Assembly (NCBI GenBank): GCA_051010095.1
Contig: JBPCVX010000305.1
Coordinates: forward strand, 1 to 13,596
Length of the DNA: 13,596 bases
DNA from: CAJQND01 sp051010095
GTDB taxonomy: Bacteria; Pseudomonadota; Alphaproteobacteria; Rhizobiales; CAJQND01
Direction: 5' to 3'
Shown: piece after piece, positions 6,842 to 13,596 of the stretch
Layout: each line of letters opens with the position of its first letter
Position numbering within the stretch: position 1 is the stretch's first letter
The notes under the pieces: generated by a model
What the model saw: the letters and a program-made list of their open reading frames with translations, nothing else
Told to the model about the DNA's origin: nothing
Database searches by the model: none
Position numbers and translations under genes: made by a program

Positions 6842-7711
6842 TTAAGTTTGTTTCTTCAGTTCCGCGATATCGCGGCGAAGGGCGGCCAGTTCCTCCAATA
6901 TCTGTGCACGGTCCGATACGCCTTTTTCTGCCATTTCCTCTTCAAGCTTCCAGAACTCTTCCTGCTCGGCGGCATGTTCCTGCTGCATAGCATCGACCAC
7001 GATGCCGATGAACAGATTGAGCACGGTGAACGATGTGATCAGAATGAAGGGCAGAAAGAACGCCCAGGCGTGCGGATAAACTTCCATCACAGGCCGCACA
7101 ATACCCATAGACCAGCTTTCAAGTGTCATAATCTGGAAGAGTGAATAGGCGGATGCCCAAATGGTTCCGAACCATTCAGGAAAGCCTGCTCCAAACAGCT
7201 TTGTCGCCATAACCGCGAAGACATAAAAGATCAGGCACAGCAACGCGACGATGGAGCCCATGCCAGGGATTGCCACAAGCAAAGCGCTCACCACCCGGCG
7301 CATTGAGGGAACGGCTGAGACCAGACGCAATACGCGCAGTATTCGCAAGGCGCGCAACACTGACATGGAGCCTGTCGATGGCAGAACAGCAATAGTGACC
7401 ACCACAAGATCAAAAATATTCCAGGGGTCTTTGTGGAACCGCCTGCCATATACAACGAGTTTTGTTGCAAGTTCGGCAACGAAGATCGCAAGAATGGCTT
7501 TATCGAGAAACGTTAGAAGTGGACCGCCGGCAGCCATAACTTGGGGTATCGTCTCTAGACCCAAGGTAATCGCGTTTAAAACAATGATCGCTGTGATGGA
7601 ATATTGAAATTTGCGAGACTCAAGCACGGTCTGCACGCGACCGCGCCATCCAGGCGCAACCGGCGGGATTTGGCGTAAATTTTCGTCAGCCACAGGCGTT
7701 TTGCTACTCAT
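6842..7711 (-). CDS. Bacterial voltage-gated sodium channel (BacNav / NavAb-like)
   Basis: A 289-residue, single-repeat six-transmembrane channel that should assemble as a tetramer in the inner membrane. S1 starts near residue 38. The S4 voltage sensor has Arg at every third position: 120, 123, 126 and 129 (VLRALRILRVLRLVSAVP). The S4-S5 linker and S5 contain IPGMGS and IFYVFAVMATKLFG. The pore has FQIMTLESWSMGIVRPVMEVYP; the selectivity filter TLESWSM (196-202) is the one known from NavAb and includes the Glu that selects Na+. S6 (about 217-241) is followed by a charged neck and a C-terminal leucine-heptad helix (about 268-288) typical of the tetramerising coiled coil. The start chosen is ATG at 7711. 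An in-frame GTG at 7732 would add seven residues, and neither has a strong ribosome site. The protein begins 80 bp after the stop of the upstream dehydrogenase gene. Confidence 0.93.
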   Translation of the reverse strand: MSSKTPVADENLRQIPPVAPGWRGRVQTVLESRKFQYSITAIIVLNAITLGLETIPQVMAAGGPLLTFLDKAILAIFVAELATKLVVYGRRFHKDPWNIFDLVVVTIAVLPSTGSMSVLRALRILRVLRLVSAVPSMRRVVSALLVAIPGMGSIVALLCLIFYVFAVMATKLFGAGFPEWFGTIWASAYSLFQIMTLESWSMGIVRPVMEVYPHAWAFFLPFILITSFTVLNLFIGIVVDAMQQEHAAEQEEFWKLEEEMAEKGVSDRAQILEELAALRRDIAELKKQT

Positions 7712-7791
7712 AAATAGTCTCGAACCTTGCACTCATTGTTGCGGTTCAAGAGATATGAGTGCGGTTTGCAAATTTCAACCGATTATCGCCG

Positions 7792-8820
7792 CTAATCGAC
7801 CGCAGCTTCTTCAGAGTCCGGGCCCAGCTCGGGTTCAGGGAAGGTTGGATACACGCCGGCAACGCGGCCCATCTGTTGCACCAGCGCCAACACCGCGTCG
7901 ATATTGGGTGTGTTCACGTCTACCAGTCGGCCCATTTCCTGCACCGCAGTAAGAAGCGCATCGATCTCGAGCTGGCGGCCTTTTTCCAAATCTTGAAGCA
8001 TTGAAGTGCGGTGCGCGCCAACGCCTGCGGCACCGTTAATCCGCCGTTCAACGTCGACACGGAAATGCACACCGATACGGCGGCCAATTGTTTGCGCTTC
8101 CAGCATCATGTTGCGGGCGAGTTCGCGTGTGCCCGGATCAGTAGCAACAACGTCTAGCGTTGCGTGGGTGAGCGCAGAAATGGGGTTAAAGCAGAGATTA
8201 CCCCAGAGCTTCAGCCAGATATCATTTCGGATTTCTGGGTAAATGCGCGGGCTCAGTCCGCCTGCTTCCATAATGTTGGCAAGTGTCTGGGTGCGCTCAG
8301 TTTCCTGGCGGTCAGGTTCGCCAATACCGAAGCGGTTTGAATAGATGTGTCTGATCACACCAGGTTCTGTAATTTCAGCGGCGGGGTAAACTGTGCAACC
8401 GATCACGCGCTCTGGACCAATCGCCTGCCATTGCCGATCGCCCGGATCAACGCTTTCGATGCGTAGATTGGAGTATTGGCCCTCAAAGCCATAAAAGTAC
8501 CACCATGGCACGCCGTTTTGAGCGGTTACGACCGCAGTCTTGGGGCCAAGAAGGGGCTTCATATCTTCTGCCACTTCCCAGGCTTGATGCGCTTTCAGAG
8601 CAACAATTACATAGTCCTGTTCGCCCAAATCTGCAGGATTGTCACTGGCTTGGAACTTGCCGGATTTTTCCTCATCCTTGAAAACGACCTTGAGGCCTTT
8701 TTCGCGAATTGCTTCAAGATGAGCCCCACGGGCAACGAGCGATACCTCAGCACCGCCTTCTTGAAGCATTAAGCCCATATATCCGCCGATAGCACCGGCG
8801 CCGTAGATGCAAATCTTCAT
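7792..8820 (-). CDS. Ketopantoate reductase (ApbA/PanE) family NAD(P)H dehydrogenase
   Basis: A 342-residue cytosolic oxidoreductase. The N-terminal Rossmann motif GAGAIGGYMG (7-16) binds NADP(H). Lys76 in ALKAHQ and the catalytic-type Lys204 in IWLKLWGNLCFNP (with Asn208 and Asn212) match the family. The C-terminal domain has HRTSMLQDLEKGRQLEIDAL (270-289), equivalent to the SSMxQD…TEID segment with the substrate-binding Ser (273) and Glu (285). PanE reduces 2-dehydropantoate in the pantothenate/CoA pathway, but many paralogues act on other 2-keto acids. The length is about 40 residues above E. coli PanE, with an acidic C-terminal tail. No pan genes are nearby, so I do not assign the symbol. 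It starts 11 nt after the pckA stop, and its AAGGA (complement of 8829-8833) overlaps the pckA stop codon, so the two are very likely cotranscribed. Confidence 0.88.
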   Translation of the reverse strand: MKICIYGAGAIGGYMGLMLQEGGAEVSLVARGAHLEAIREKGLKVVFKDEEKSGKFQASDNPADLGEQDYVIVALKAHQAWEVAEDMKPLLGPKTAVVTAQNGVPWWYFYGFEGQYSNLRIESVDPGDRQWQAIGPERVIGCTVYPAAEITEPGVIRHIYSNRFGIGEPDRQETERTQTLANIMEAGGLSPRIYPEIRNDIWLKLWGNLCFNPISALTHATLDVVATDPGTRELARNMMLEAQTIGRRIGVHFRVDVERRINGAAGVGAHRTSMLQDLEKGRQLEIDALLTAVQEMGRLVDVNTPNIDAVLALVQQMGRVAGVYPTFPEPELGPDSEEAAVD

Positions 8821-8831
8821 TTTAAAATTCC

Positions 8832-10433
8832 TTAGGCAGCGGATGGCGCGGTGGCGTTTACCTCATCATCAACATAGGCTTCGAATTTTTGAAAATTCTC
8901 AGTGAACATTTCAACAAGCTTGCGGGCCTGCGCATCATAGGCGTCTTTATCTGCCCATGTATCGCGTGGCGTCAGCAAAGTATCGTCAATGCCTTCAAGC
9001 GATAACGGCACCTGGAACCCAAAGAACGGGTCGGTGCGCATTTCAACCGATGCAAGATCGCCTGACAGGGCGGCATTGAGCAGCGCGCGTGTTGCTTTGA
9101 TCGGCATGCGCGATCCTGTGCCATATGCACCACCCGTCCAACCGGTGTTCACGAGCCAGCATGTGGCGTCGTGCTTTGAAATCAACTCACGCAGCAAGTT
9201 GCCGTATACACTTGGGTGACGCGGCATAAACGGGGCACCAAAACAGGTCGAGAAGGTGGCTTGCGTGCCGGCAACGCCCTTTTCAGTGCCAGCAACTTTC
9301 GCGGTGTAGCCGGAAAGAAAGTGGTACATGGCCTGGCTTGGCGTAAGCTTAGCGATTGGTGGCATGATGCCGAATGCATCTGCTGTAAGCATGATGATGT
9401 TTTTTGGATGCGGTGCGGTGCCGGTCTCGCTTGCATTTGGAATAAAATGCATGGGGTAGGCGACGCGGCCATTTTCCGTCAACGAACCATCATCGAAATC
9501 AGGCTCATTGGTGTCTGGGTCAACCACCACATTTTCAAGCACTGAACCCCATCTTTGGGTTGTTGCGTAGATTTCAGGTTCCGCTTCTTCAGACAGACGA
9601 ATTGTCTTGGCGTAGCATCCGCCTTCAAAGTTGAAGATACCGTTATCTGACCAACCATGCTCATCATCGCCCACCAAGGTGCGGTTCGCATCAGAAGACA
9701 GGGTTGTTTTGCCAGTACCAGAGAGACCAAAGAATAGCGCGCTGTCGTCTTTGTCACCCACATTTGCAGAACAATGCATGGGCAGAACGCCCTTAGAAGG
9801 CAAGATATAGTTCAGAACGCCGAATACGGATTTCTTGGTCTCGCCGGCATATTCGCTGCCACCAATCAGAACCAGCTTATTAGGCAGATCAACAGCGATA
9901 ACTGTTTCGGACCGCACGCCGTGGCGATCGGGATCAGCGCGGAAGCTTGGCAGGTTGATAATGGTGAGTTCTGGGACGAATGCGGTAAGCGCGCCCATCT
10001 CGGGGCGGCGCAGCAAATAGCGGATAAAAAGGGCATGCCAAGCAAATTCTGTAGCGACGCGCACATTAATGCGATAATCCGCATCCGCGCCACCATGGAG
10101 ATCTTGGATAAACAGCTCTTTACCTTCTGAATGGGCAAGAAAGTCTGCCTTGAGGGCATCGAAGTGGTCGCGGGTAATGCTCTTATTATTATCCCACCAG
10201 ATGCTGTCTTCGGTTTCGCCATCGCGCACAATAAACTTGTCTTGCGCTGAACGGCCAGTGTGAACGCCTGTTGTTACTGCCAGCGGCCCTTTCGCGGTCG
10301 CGACACCTTCGCCACGTTGGATTGCCTCTTCATAGAGCTCTTTTTCTTGGTAGTTCCAGTGAGCGGAAGCGAGGCCTGCCAACCCAGCATTTTCCAAGCC
10401 ATAGGTGCTGATCACCGAGCCAGTTTGTTTCAC
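8832..10433 (-). CDS. pckA: Phosphoenolpyruvate carboxykinase (ATP)
   Basis: A 533-residue cytosolic enzyme that converts oxaloacetate plus ATP to phosphoenolpyruvate, CO2 and ADP, the entry step of gluconeogenesis. Diagnostic residues are in place: Arg61 in HTGRSAQDKF, Tyr195 and Lys200/201 in SEYAGETKK, His220 in MHCSANVG, the kinase-1a P-loop GLSGTGKTT (236-244), kinase-2 DDEHGW (256-261), Arg323 in NGRVAYP, and the adenine-binding region VNTGWTGGAYGTGSRM (428-443). The length is normal for the ATP-type enzyme. The start is a GTG (CAC at 10431-10433), because no in-frame ATG fits; a GGGGAT stretch lies about 7 nt upstream. The N-terminus aligns sensibly with family members. It is first in a leftward gene run and divergent from the symporter gene, with GTGTG/CACAC repeats 26-56 bp before its start. 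Confidence 0.96.
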   Translation of the reverse strand: MKQTGSVISTYGLENAGLAGLASAHWNYQEKELYEEAIQRGEGVATAKGPLAVTTGVHTGRSAQDKFIVRDGETEDSIWWDNNKSITRDHFDALKADFLAHSEGKELFIQDLHGGADADYRINVRVATEFAWHALFIRYLLRRPEMGALTAFVPELTIINLPSFRADPDRHGVRSETVIAVDLPNKLVLIGGSEYAGETKKSVFGVLNYILPSKGVLPMHCSANVGDKDDSALFFGLSGTGKTTLSSDANRTLVGDDEHGWSDNGIFNFEGGCYAKTIRLSEEAEPEIYATTQRWGSVLENVVVDPDTNEPDFDDGSLTENGRVAYPMHFIPNASETGTAPHPKNIIMLTADAFGIMPPIAKLTPSQAMYHFLSGYTAKVAGTEKGVAGTQATFSTCFGAPFMPRHPSVYGNLLRELISKHDATCWLVNTGWTGGAYGTGSRMPIKATRALLNAALSGDLASVEMRTDPFFGFQVPLSLEGIDDTLLTPRDTWADKDAYDAQARKLVEMFTENFQKFEAYVDDEVNATAPSAA

Positions 10434-10458
10434 GAATCCATCCCCAATTTTTTGTCCT

Positions 10459-10489
10459 CACACGGTGTGTCTTATCACCATAGCACACC
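10459..10489. promoter_or_regulatory. GTGTG/CACAC dyads upstream of pckA, candidate operator
   Basis: CACACGGTGTG (10459-10469) is an 11-bp palindrome around a central G. Its right arm also forms GGTGTG (10464-10469), which pairs with CACACC (10484-10489) as a second dyad with 20 bp between half-site starts, about two helical turns. The cluster begins 26 bp before the pckA GTG start, in the expected leader or core promoter zone. Binding by a dimeric regulator is an inference; the regulator is unknown. Confidence 0.4.
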
Positions 10490-10720
10490 ACCGGATGGTA
10501 CATAGAATAGCCGGACCGCAAGTTCTAGAGTTTTGTGAGAATTTTTGTGTGGCGAATTTACCCAGGCGAGCAAAAATGTGTGGATGTTATGGCCGCGAGT
10601 CGGGTTAGTGTCTCCAGCCTAAGCGATTTTTAAAAGCGTTTTTTTGCGGTTTGAGGTCTGATGGAAGTGTTTGACTGTCGATATATATATGTGTGCGGGC
10701 TGACGGATTAGTGTGATGAG

Positions 10721-10749
10721 TTCAACAATGCGAACTTCAACAAAATGCG
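10721..10749. repeat. Short direct repeat upstream of the symporter gene
   Basis: TTCAACAATGCG (10721-10732) recurs as TTCAACAAAATGCG (10736-10749), with a start-to-start distance of 15 bp. The first copy is preceded and followed by bases that also make a GTTC…GAAC dyad (10720-10735). It lies about 60-90 bp before the symporter start and could be a tandem activator site. It is short enough to be chance. Confidence 0.3.
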
Positions 10750-10808
10750 CGGTAAGGCGATCCTTTGACACGGATTACAAGCCTTATCGAGAGATTTAGG
10801 TTAAGCCC

Positions 10809-12572
10809 ATGAAGCTTATGTGGCTCGCGGCATTTCTCATACTCTATGCACTCGTTTGCCTGGGCATTGCCATTTATTGTGCGCGGCGCAGACGCGACAC
10901 GTCCAGCACGCTTGTCTCGACCATCGGATTTTCCACAATTGCCTTCGCTGGATGGCTCGTTGTTTCCTATCCGGCCGGAATTTACGCGAATGGACTGGGG
11001 TATGGGGCACTTGCGTTTGCACCCTTGGCGATGGCATTTGCGGCAGCGGCATTCTATGAGCGGATAAATTGGCTTTCTGCACGCTATCAAGTGACAACCC
11101 CAGGCGATCTGTTTGCGCAATATTTCCGCACTGAATTTATGCGCGTTCCAGTCGCATTGATCGCACTTAGTGTTGCTCTTGCTTTTCTTGTTGCGGTTTT
11201 CAAAGCGTCAGGTGACTTGCTTTATCTGCTGACAGAGGAGAGTTTGCCGCCGTTTTATGGGGCATCCCTGAGCGCGGTCATTGTGACTGGGGCTTTGCTG
11301 TTGGGTGGCCGGTGTGCGTTGGTGCGGTTGAGTTTTCTGCAAACGGCCTTGTTGATACTCGCCACCTATCTACTTGGCTTTAAGACGATCGAACTTATTG
11401 GTGGCGTGGAAGCCTTTGCTGAAGTTTTCAAAGTGCTGCAAGTGGGCGATACAGCGAATGGCACCGCTGGTGCCAACAAATATCTATCCATGCCTGATAA
11501 TTGCTTGGCTGATTTGGGTGGTGTATTCGCCTATACCGGTATTATCGTTGGACCGGCGTTTTTGCTTTGGGCAATAAGAGCCTCATCCGCATCTCAATTG
11601 CGCGGACATTACATAGTTGGCCTCGCTGGGCTGTTGAGCGTTGTTCTGCTCACTGGCATGTCCGCTATCGGCTTTGCGGGGCATTTGCTTGGCGCAAACT
11701 TAAACCTGACTGAAATAGCACCAGATGCAATTTACAACGTTCTCGCCGCTGCACTTGGGGCAGGCGATATTACCGAACATGAACTTGGCACACGTGCTTT
11801 GGTGCCTTTGATTGTTAACGTATTCGGGCAAACCGGAGATATGGTCGCTACTGCCCTTTCAGGGTTCATGGGCGTGGCATTTTTGGCGGCGATGCATGCT
11901 TCTGCGGGCGCAATCCTCTATCTCTCTGCCGTCGTCATCTCCAGCGATGGCGTTATGACTTCTGCGAACAAAATAGGCACGCGGATCATAATGGTCTTAT
12001 TGGGCCTAAGTGCAGTTGCTGCGCTGTTTGTTGGCGGTGTGTGGCATGAATATGCTGCGATGATTGCACTCGCAGCGGGTTGTCTTATGTGGCCAGCGCT
12101 TCTGGCGATTTGCTTTGTGCATTGGTTCACAGCACCTGCGATCATCATGGGCATGATTTCCGGTGCCTTGGCGATTGGCGGATCGCTCTATTTCGAACCG
12201 AAAATTGTGCACCAGGCTGTGGCAGGACTGGCCGTCAATTTCAGTGCGGTGATCATCGTTTCTCTTTTCACGCAAGCAGGTGTTGAACATCGTGCCCAAT
12301 TTCATCGGGAATTGCGTGCACACACATCACTCATTGGCAAAAGCGCCATCGTGTTATGTGTGATTATTGTTTGGTCAATTTTTGCGTTCGGACCAGCCGC
12401 ATTTCTGGGAGAGAATGCATTCGGCAAAGCGGGCGCCCCGGAAAGTTGGCTGCATGGGTTGGCACCACCGCTTTGGGTGTGGCAGCTTTGCTGGTGGCTC
12501 ATTGGAATGATTGTTTTATATTGGGCAGCAAATCGGTTTGGTATGCGTGCGGAGAGGGCAGAAAATGGCTGA
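10809..12572 (+). CDS. Sodium:solute symporter family permease, acetate-permease-like
   Basis: A 587-residue inner-membrane protein with some 13-14 hydrophobic segments and the order of motifs seen in the SSS family. These include an N-terminal helix then CARRRRD, the STIGFSTIAFAGWLVVSYP segment (37-55), ARYQVTTPGDLF (91-102), a long middle region with GVFAYTGIIVGPAF, and a C-terminal WVWQLCWWLIGMIVLYWAANRFG. The TM8-like stretch AAMHASAGAILYLSAVVISSDG (360-381) lacks the paired Ser/Thr Na+ ligands of PutP and vSGLT and resembles ActP-type carboxylate permeases instead. The substrate is therefore guessed as a small organic acid, which fits its position divergent from pckA. The start is ATG at 10809 with only a weak AGG upstream. 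The last 8 bp overlap ppk2. Confidence 0.82.
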   Translation: MKLMWLAAFLILYALVCLGIAIYCARRRRDTSSTLVSTIGFSTIAFAGWLVVSYPAGIYANGLGYGALAFAPLAMAFAAAAFYERINWLSARYQVTTPGDLFAQYFRTEFMRVPVALIALSVALAFLVAVFKASGDLLYLLTEESLPPFYGASLSAVIVTGALLLGGRCALVRLSFLQTALLILATYLLGFKTIELIGGVEAFAEVFKVLQVGDTANGTAGANKYLSMPDNCLADLGGVFAYTGIIVGPAFLLWAIRASSASQLRGHYIVGLAGLLSVVLLTGMSAIGFAGHLLGANLNLTEIAPDAIYNVLAAALGAGDITEHELGTRALVPLIVNVFGQTGDMVATALSGFMGVAFLAAMHASAGAILYLSAVVISSDGVMTSANKIGTRIIMVLLGLSAVAALFVGGVWHEYAAMIALAAGCLMWPALLAICFVHWFTAPAIIMGMISGALAIGGSLYFEPKIVHQAVAGLAVNFSAVIIVSLFTQAGVEHRAQFHRELRAHTSLIGKSAIVLCVIIVWSIFAFGPAAFLGENAFGKAGAPESWLHGLAPPLWVWQLCWWLIGMIVLYWAANRFGMRAERAENG

Positions 12573-13419
12573 TAAACAAACACAACTTGATGAGAAATTC
12601 TTTTCGCTGGATTTCGATGATCTGCCGGAAGAAGTGGAGGAACGCGCGTTCAAGTCCGGCAATTATCCCTATGACGAAAAGATGGATAAAAGCGATTATG
12701 AAGATGAACTGCAAGACCTGCAGGTCGAGCTGGTAAAAGTTCAAAAGTGGGTGGTTGAGGAAAGCCAGCGCATCGTGATTGTTTTTGAAGGACGCGATGC
12801 GGCCGGCAAGGGAGGAACCATAAAGCGCTTTATCGAACATCTAAATCCGCGCAACACAAACTTGGTGGCGCTCTCAAAACCTTCTGAGACAGAGCGCGGA
12901 GAGTGGTATTTTCAACGATATATCCGGCAACTGCCAACCGCTGGCCAGCTCACGATGTTTGATCGCTCCTGGTATAATCGCGCAGGTGTTGAGCGGGTCA
13001 TGGGCTTCTGCACGCAAGAACAGGTTTTTCAGTTTTTCCGCGAGGTGCCCCGTTTTGAGGAGATGTTGGTGCGCGACGGCATCAAGCTGTGCAAGTTTTG
13101 GCTCACCGTTGGGCGCGAGGCGCAACTTGAACGGTTTTATGCGCGCAAAAACGACCCATTGAAACAATGGAAGCTCTCACCAATTGATTATAAATCTATT
13201 CCCAAATGGCACGAATATACCGAGGCGATAGAAGATATGTTTGGCCATACCCACACCGATGACGCACCCTGGACGGTGATCAAATCCAACGACAAAAAGC
13301 GTGCGCGGCTTAATGCTTTGCGCGTGTTTCTCTCTTCGCTGGAATATCCCGACAAGGATGACGGTGTTATCAAAACGCCTGATGAAAATATCGTCGGTTC
13401 GGGTAAGGATTATTATTGA
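12565..13419 (+). CDS. ppk2: Polyphosphate kinase 2 (PPK2 family, class I-like)
   Basis: A 284-residue soluble P-loop kinase that transfers phosphate between polyphosphate and nucleoside diphosphates, mainly making ATP or GTP from polyphosphate. Visible are the Walker A motif EGRDAAGKGG (75-84), the Walker B region FDRSWYNRAGVERVMGF (132-148) and the lid module ARKNDPLKQWKLSPID (193-208), plus the family N-terminal YDEKM…DYEDELQDLQVELVKVQKWV. A single domain of this length with an Asp in GRDAAGKGG suggests a class I-like, diphosphate-using enzyme. The start is ATG at 12565, because GGAGAGG (12551-12557) lies 7 nt before it. An earlier in-frame ATG at 12511 would lie deep within the symporter gene. 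The gene overlaps the symporter by 8 bp, so it is probably cotranscribed and coupled. It ends before a shared terminator and faces a phasin-like gene. Confidence 0.93.
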   Translation: MADKQTQLDEKFFSLDFDDLPEEVEERAFKSGNYPYDEKMDKSDYEDELQDLQVELVKVQKWVVEESQRIVIVFEGRDAAGKGGTIKRFIEHLNPRNTNLVALSKPSETERGEWYFQRYIRQLPTAGQLTMFDRSWYNRAGVERVMGFCTQEQVFQFFREVPRFEEMLVRDGIKLCKFWLTVGREAQLERFYARKNDPLKQWKLSPIDYKSIPKWHEYTEAIEDMFGHTHTDDAPWTVIKSNDKKRARLNALRVFLSSLEYPDKDDGVIKTPDENIVGSGKDYY

Positions 13420-13478
13420 GCTCGTCTGTTGATCGCGACACACATGCTATTTTACTCCAAAGCCGTTTGGGCAAAAGA

Positions 13479-13502
13479 AAAGCCCGGATAAGACCGGGCT
13501 TT
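13479..13502. terminator. Bidirectional Rho-independent terminator
   Basis: A perfect 9-bp stem AAAGCCCGG (13479-13487) / CCGGGCTTT (13494-13502) with a 6-nt loop ATAAGA lies between convergent ppk2 and the phasin-like gene. Read leftward, the stem is followed by a T-rich tract (complement of AAAAGAAAA at 13473-13481), so it is strongest for the leftward gene. Read rightward the T-run is only TTT, so it also serves ppk2 but less strongly. Confidence 0.88.
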
Positions 13503-13530
13503 AATCAAGAGTGCGGGGGAAATTATAGGT

Positions 13531-13596
13531 TTAAGCTTTTGCAGCTTCTGTTTGCTTCGACATGACGTCGAAGGTGCTTTTCGCGCCAGCATCGGT
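13531..13596 (-). CDS. Probable phasin, C-terminal end only (partial)
   Basis: Reading leftward from the window edge, the frame is open for 21 codons and stops at TAA (complement of 13531-13533). The peptide ends TDAGAKSTFDVMSKQTEAAK plus Ala. This Ala/Lys-rich amphipathic ending, with an F-D-x-M-S-K-Q segment, resembles the C-terminus of phasin family proteins that coat polyhydroxyalkanoate granules in alphaproteobacteria. A strong terminator follows directly in its direction of reading, which supports a real gene end. The family call rests on a short fragment and could be wrong; that a leftward gene ends here is more certain. Confidence 0.6.
   Translation of the reverse strand, partial: TDAGAKSTFDVMSKQTEAAKA

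Larger units (their letters stand above)
10434..10808. other. Divergent regulatory region between pckA and the symporter gene
   Basis: There is no credible gene in these 375 bp. They hold a cluster of GTGTG/CACAC half-sites near pckA (10459-10489, plus GTGTGG at 10547-10552 and 10578-10583). An ATATATATAT run lies at 10681-10690. A 15-bp-period direct repeat lies at 10721-10749, and a consensus TTGACA at 10765-10770. The only candidate -10 after that TTGACA (TATCGA, 10785-10790) has a 14-bp spacer, so it is a weak promoter call. Promoters of both flanking genes should lie here, but I cannot fix them. Confidence 0.55.

Noticed and set aside
10621..10660. T-rich stretch near 10628-10647 as a terminator of a small RNA
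   Set aside because: The T-runs are not preceded by a stem that pairs in either direction.
10681..10690. ATATATATAT run as a microsatellite or extended -10
   Set aside because: It is only five AT units long, with no matching -35 at 16-18 bp. It is probably incidental to an AT-rich intergenic stretch.
10765..10790. TTGACA…TATCGA as the symporter promoter
   Set aside because: The spacer is only 14 bp and the start would leave almost no leader before the ATG at 10809. The TTGACA match alone is not enough.
12511..12564. Earlier in-frame ATG for ppk2
   Set aside because: It would add 18 residues encoded within the symporter's C-terminal helix. The strong GGAGAGG sits just before the ATG at 12565, and the family N-terminus begins there.

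Overview
The window looks like an ordinary chromosomal segment of a moderate-GC alphaproteobacterium, most likely a marine member of the Hyphomicrobiales (Rhizobiales). That placement is inference. It rests on an ATP-type pckA, a class I-like PPK2, a PHA phasin-type C-terminus, a YcbB-type L,D-transpeptidase homologue and a bacterial voltage-gated sodium channel. I see no transposase, integrase, tRNA, rRNA or CRISPR array.

Layout. (a) 1-466: the first 25 codons of a leftward gene with an N-terminal signal or anchor, then a roughly 390-bp AT-rich divergent intergenic region with two inverted-repeat structures. (b) 467-2086: an exported L,D-transpeptidase-like protein whose catalytic motif is visibly degenerate. 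(c) 2182-6185: a tight four-gene rightward operon encoding an acetolactate-synthase-like ThDP enzyme, a 94-residue three-helix membrane protein, a VOC-fold metalloenzyme and a group A FAD aromatic-type hydroxylase. Gaps are 11 bp or less and the last two junctions overlap. (d) 10433-6169, leftward: pckA, a ketopantoate-reductase-family dehydrogenase, a NavAb-like sodium channel and a VUT-family (YhhQ-like) transporter. The last of these overlaps the 3' end of operon (c) tail to tail. (e) 10434-10808: a divergent regulatory region rich in GTGTG/CACAC half-sites. (f) 10809-13419: a sodium:solute symporter family permease overlapping ppk2 by 8 bp. (g) 13420-13596: a strong terminator hairpin shared with a converging gene whose C-terminus reads like a phasin.

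How the genes may work together. pckA (gluconeogenesis) faces an acetate-permease-like symporter across one control region, which suggests growth on organic acids. PPK2 (polyphosphate) beside a probable phasin (polyhydroxyalkanoate granules) suggests a storage and energy neighbourhood. The four-gene operon looks like a small catabolic or modifying pathway: hydroxylase, VOC dioxygenase or isomerase, and ThDP C-C lyase or ligase. Its substrate cannot be read from the sequence, and it is the best candidate here for an undescribed system. The degenerate transpeptidase homologue is the most interesting single protein.
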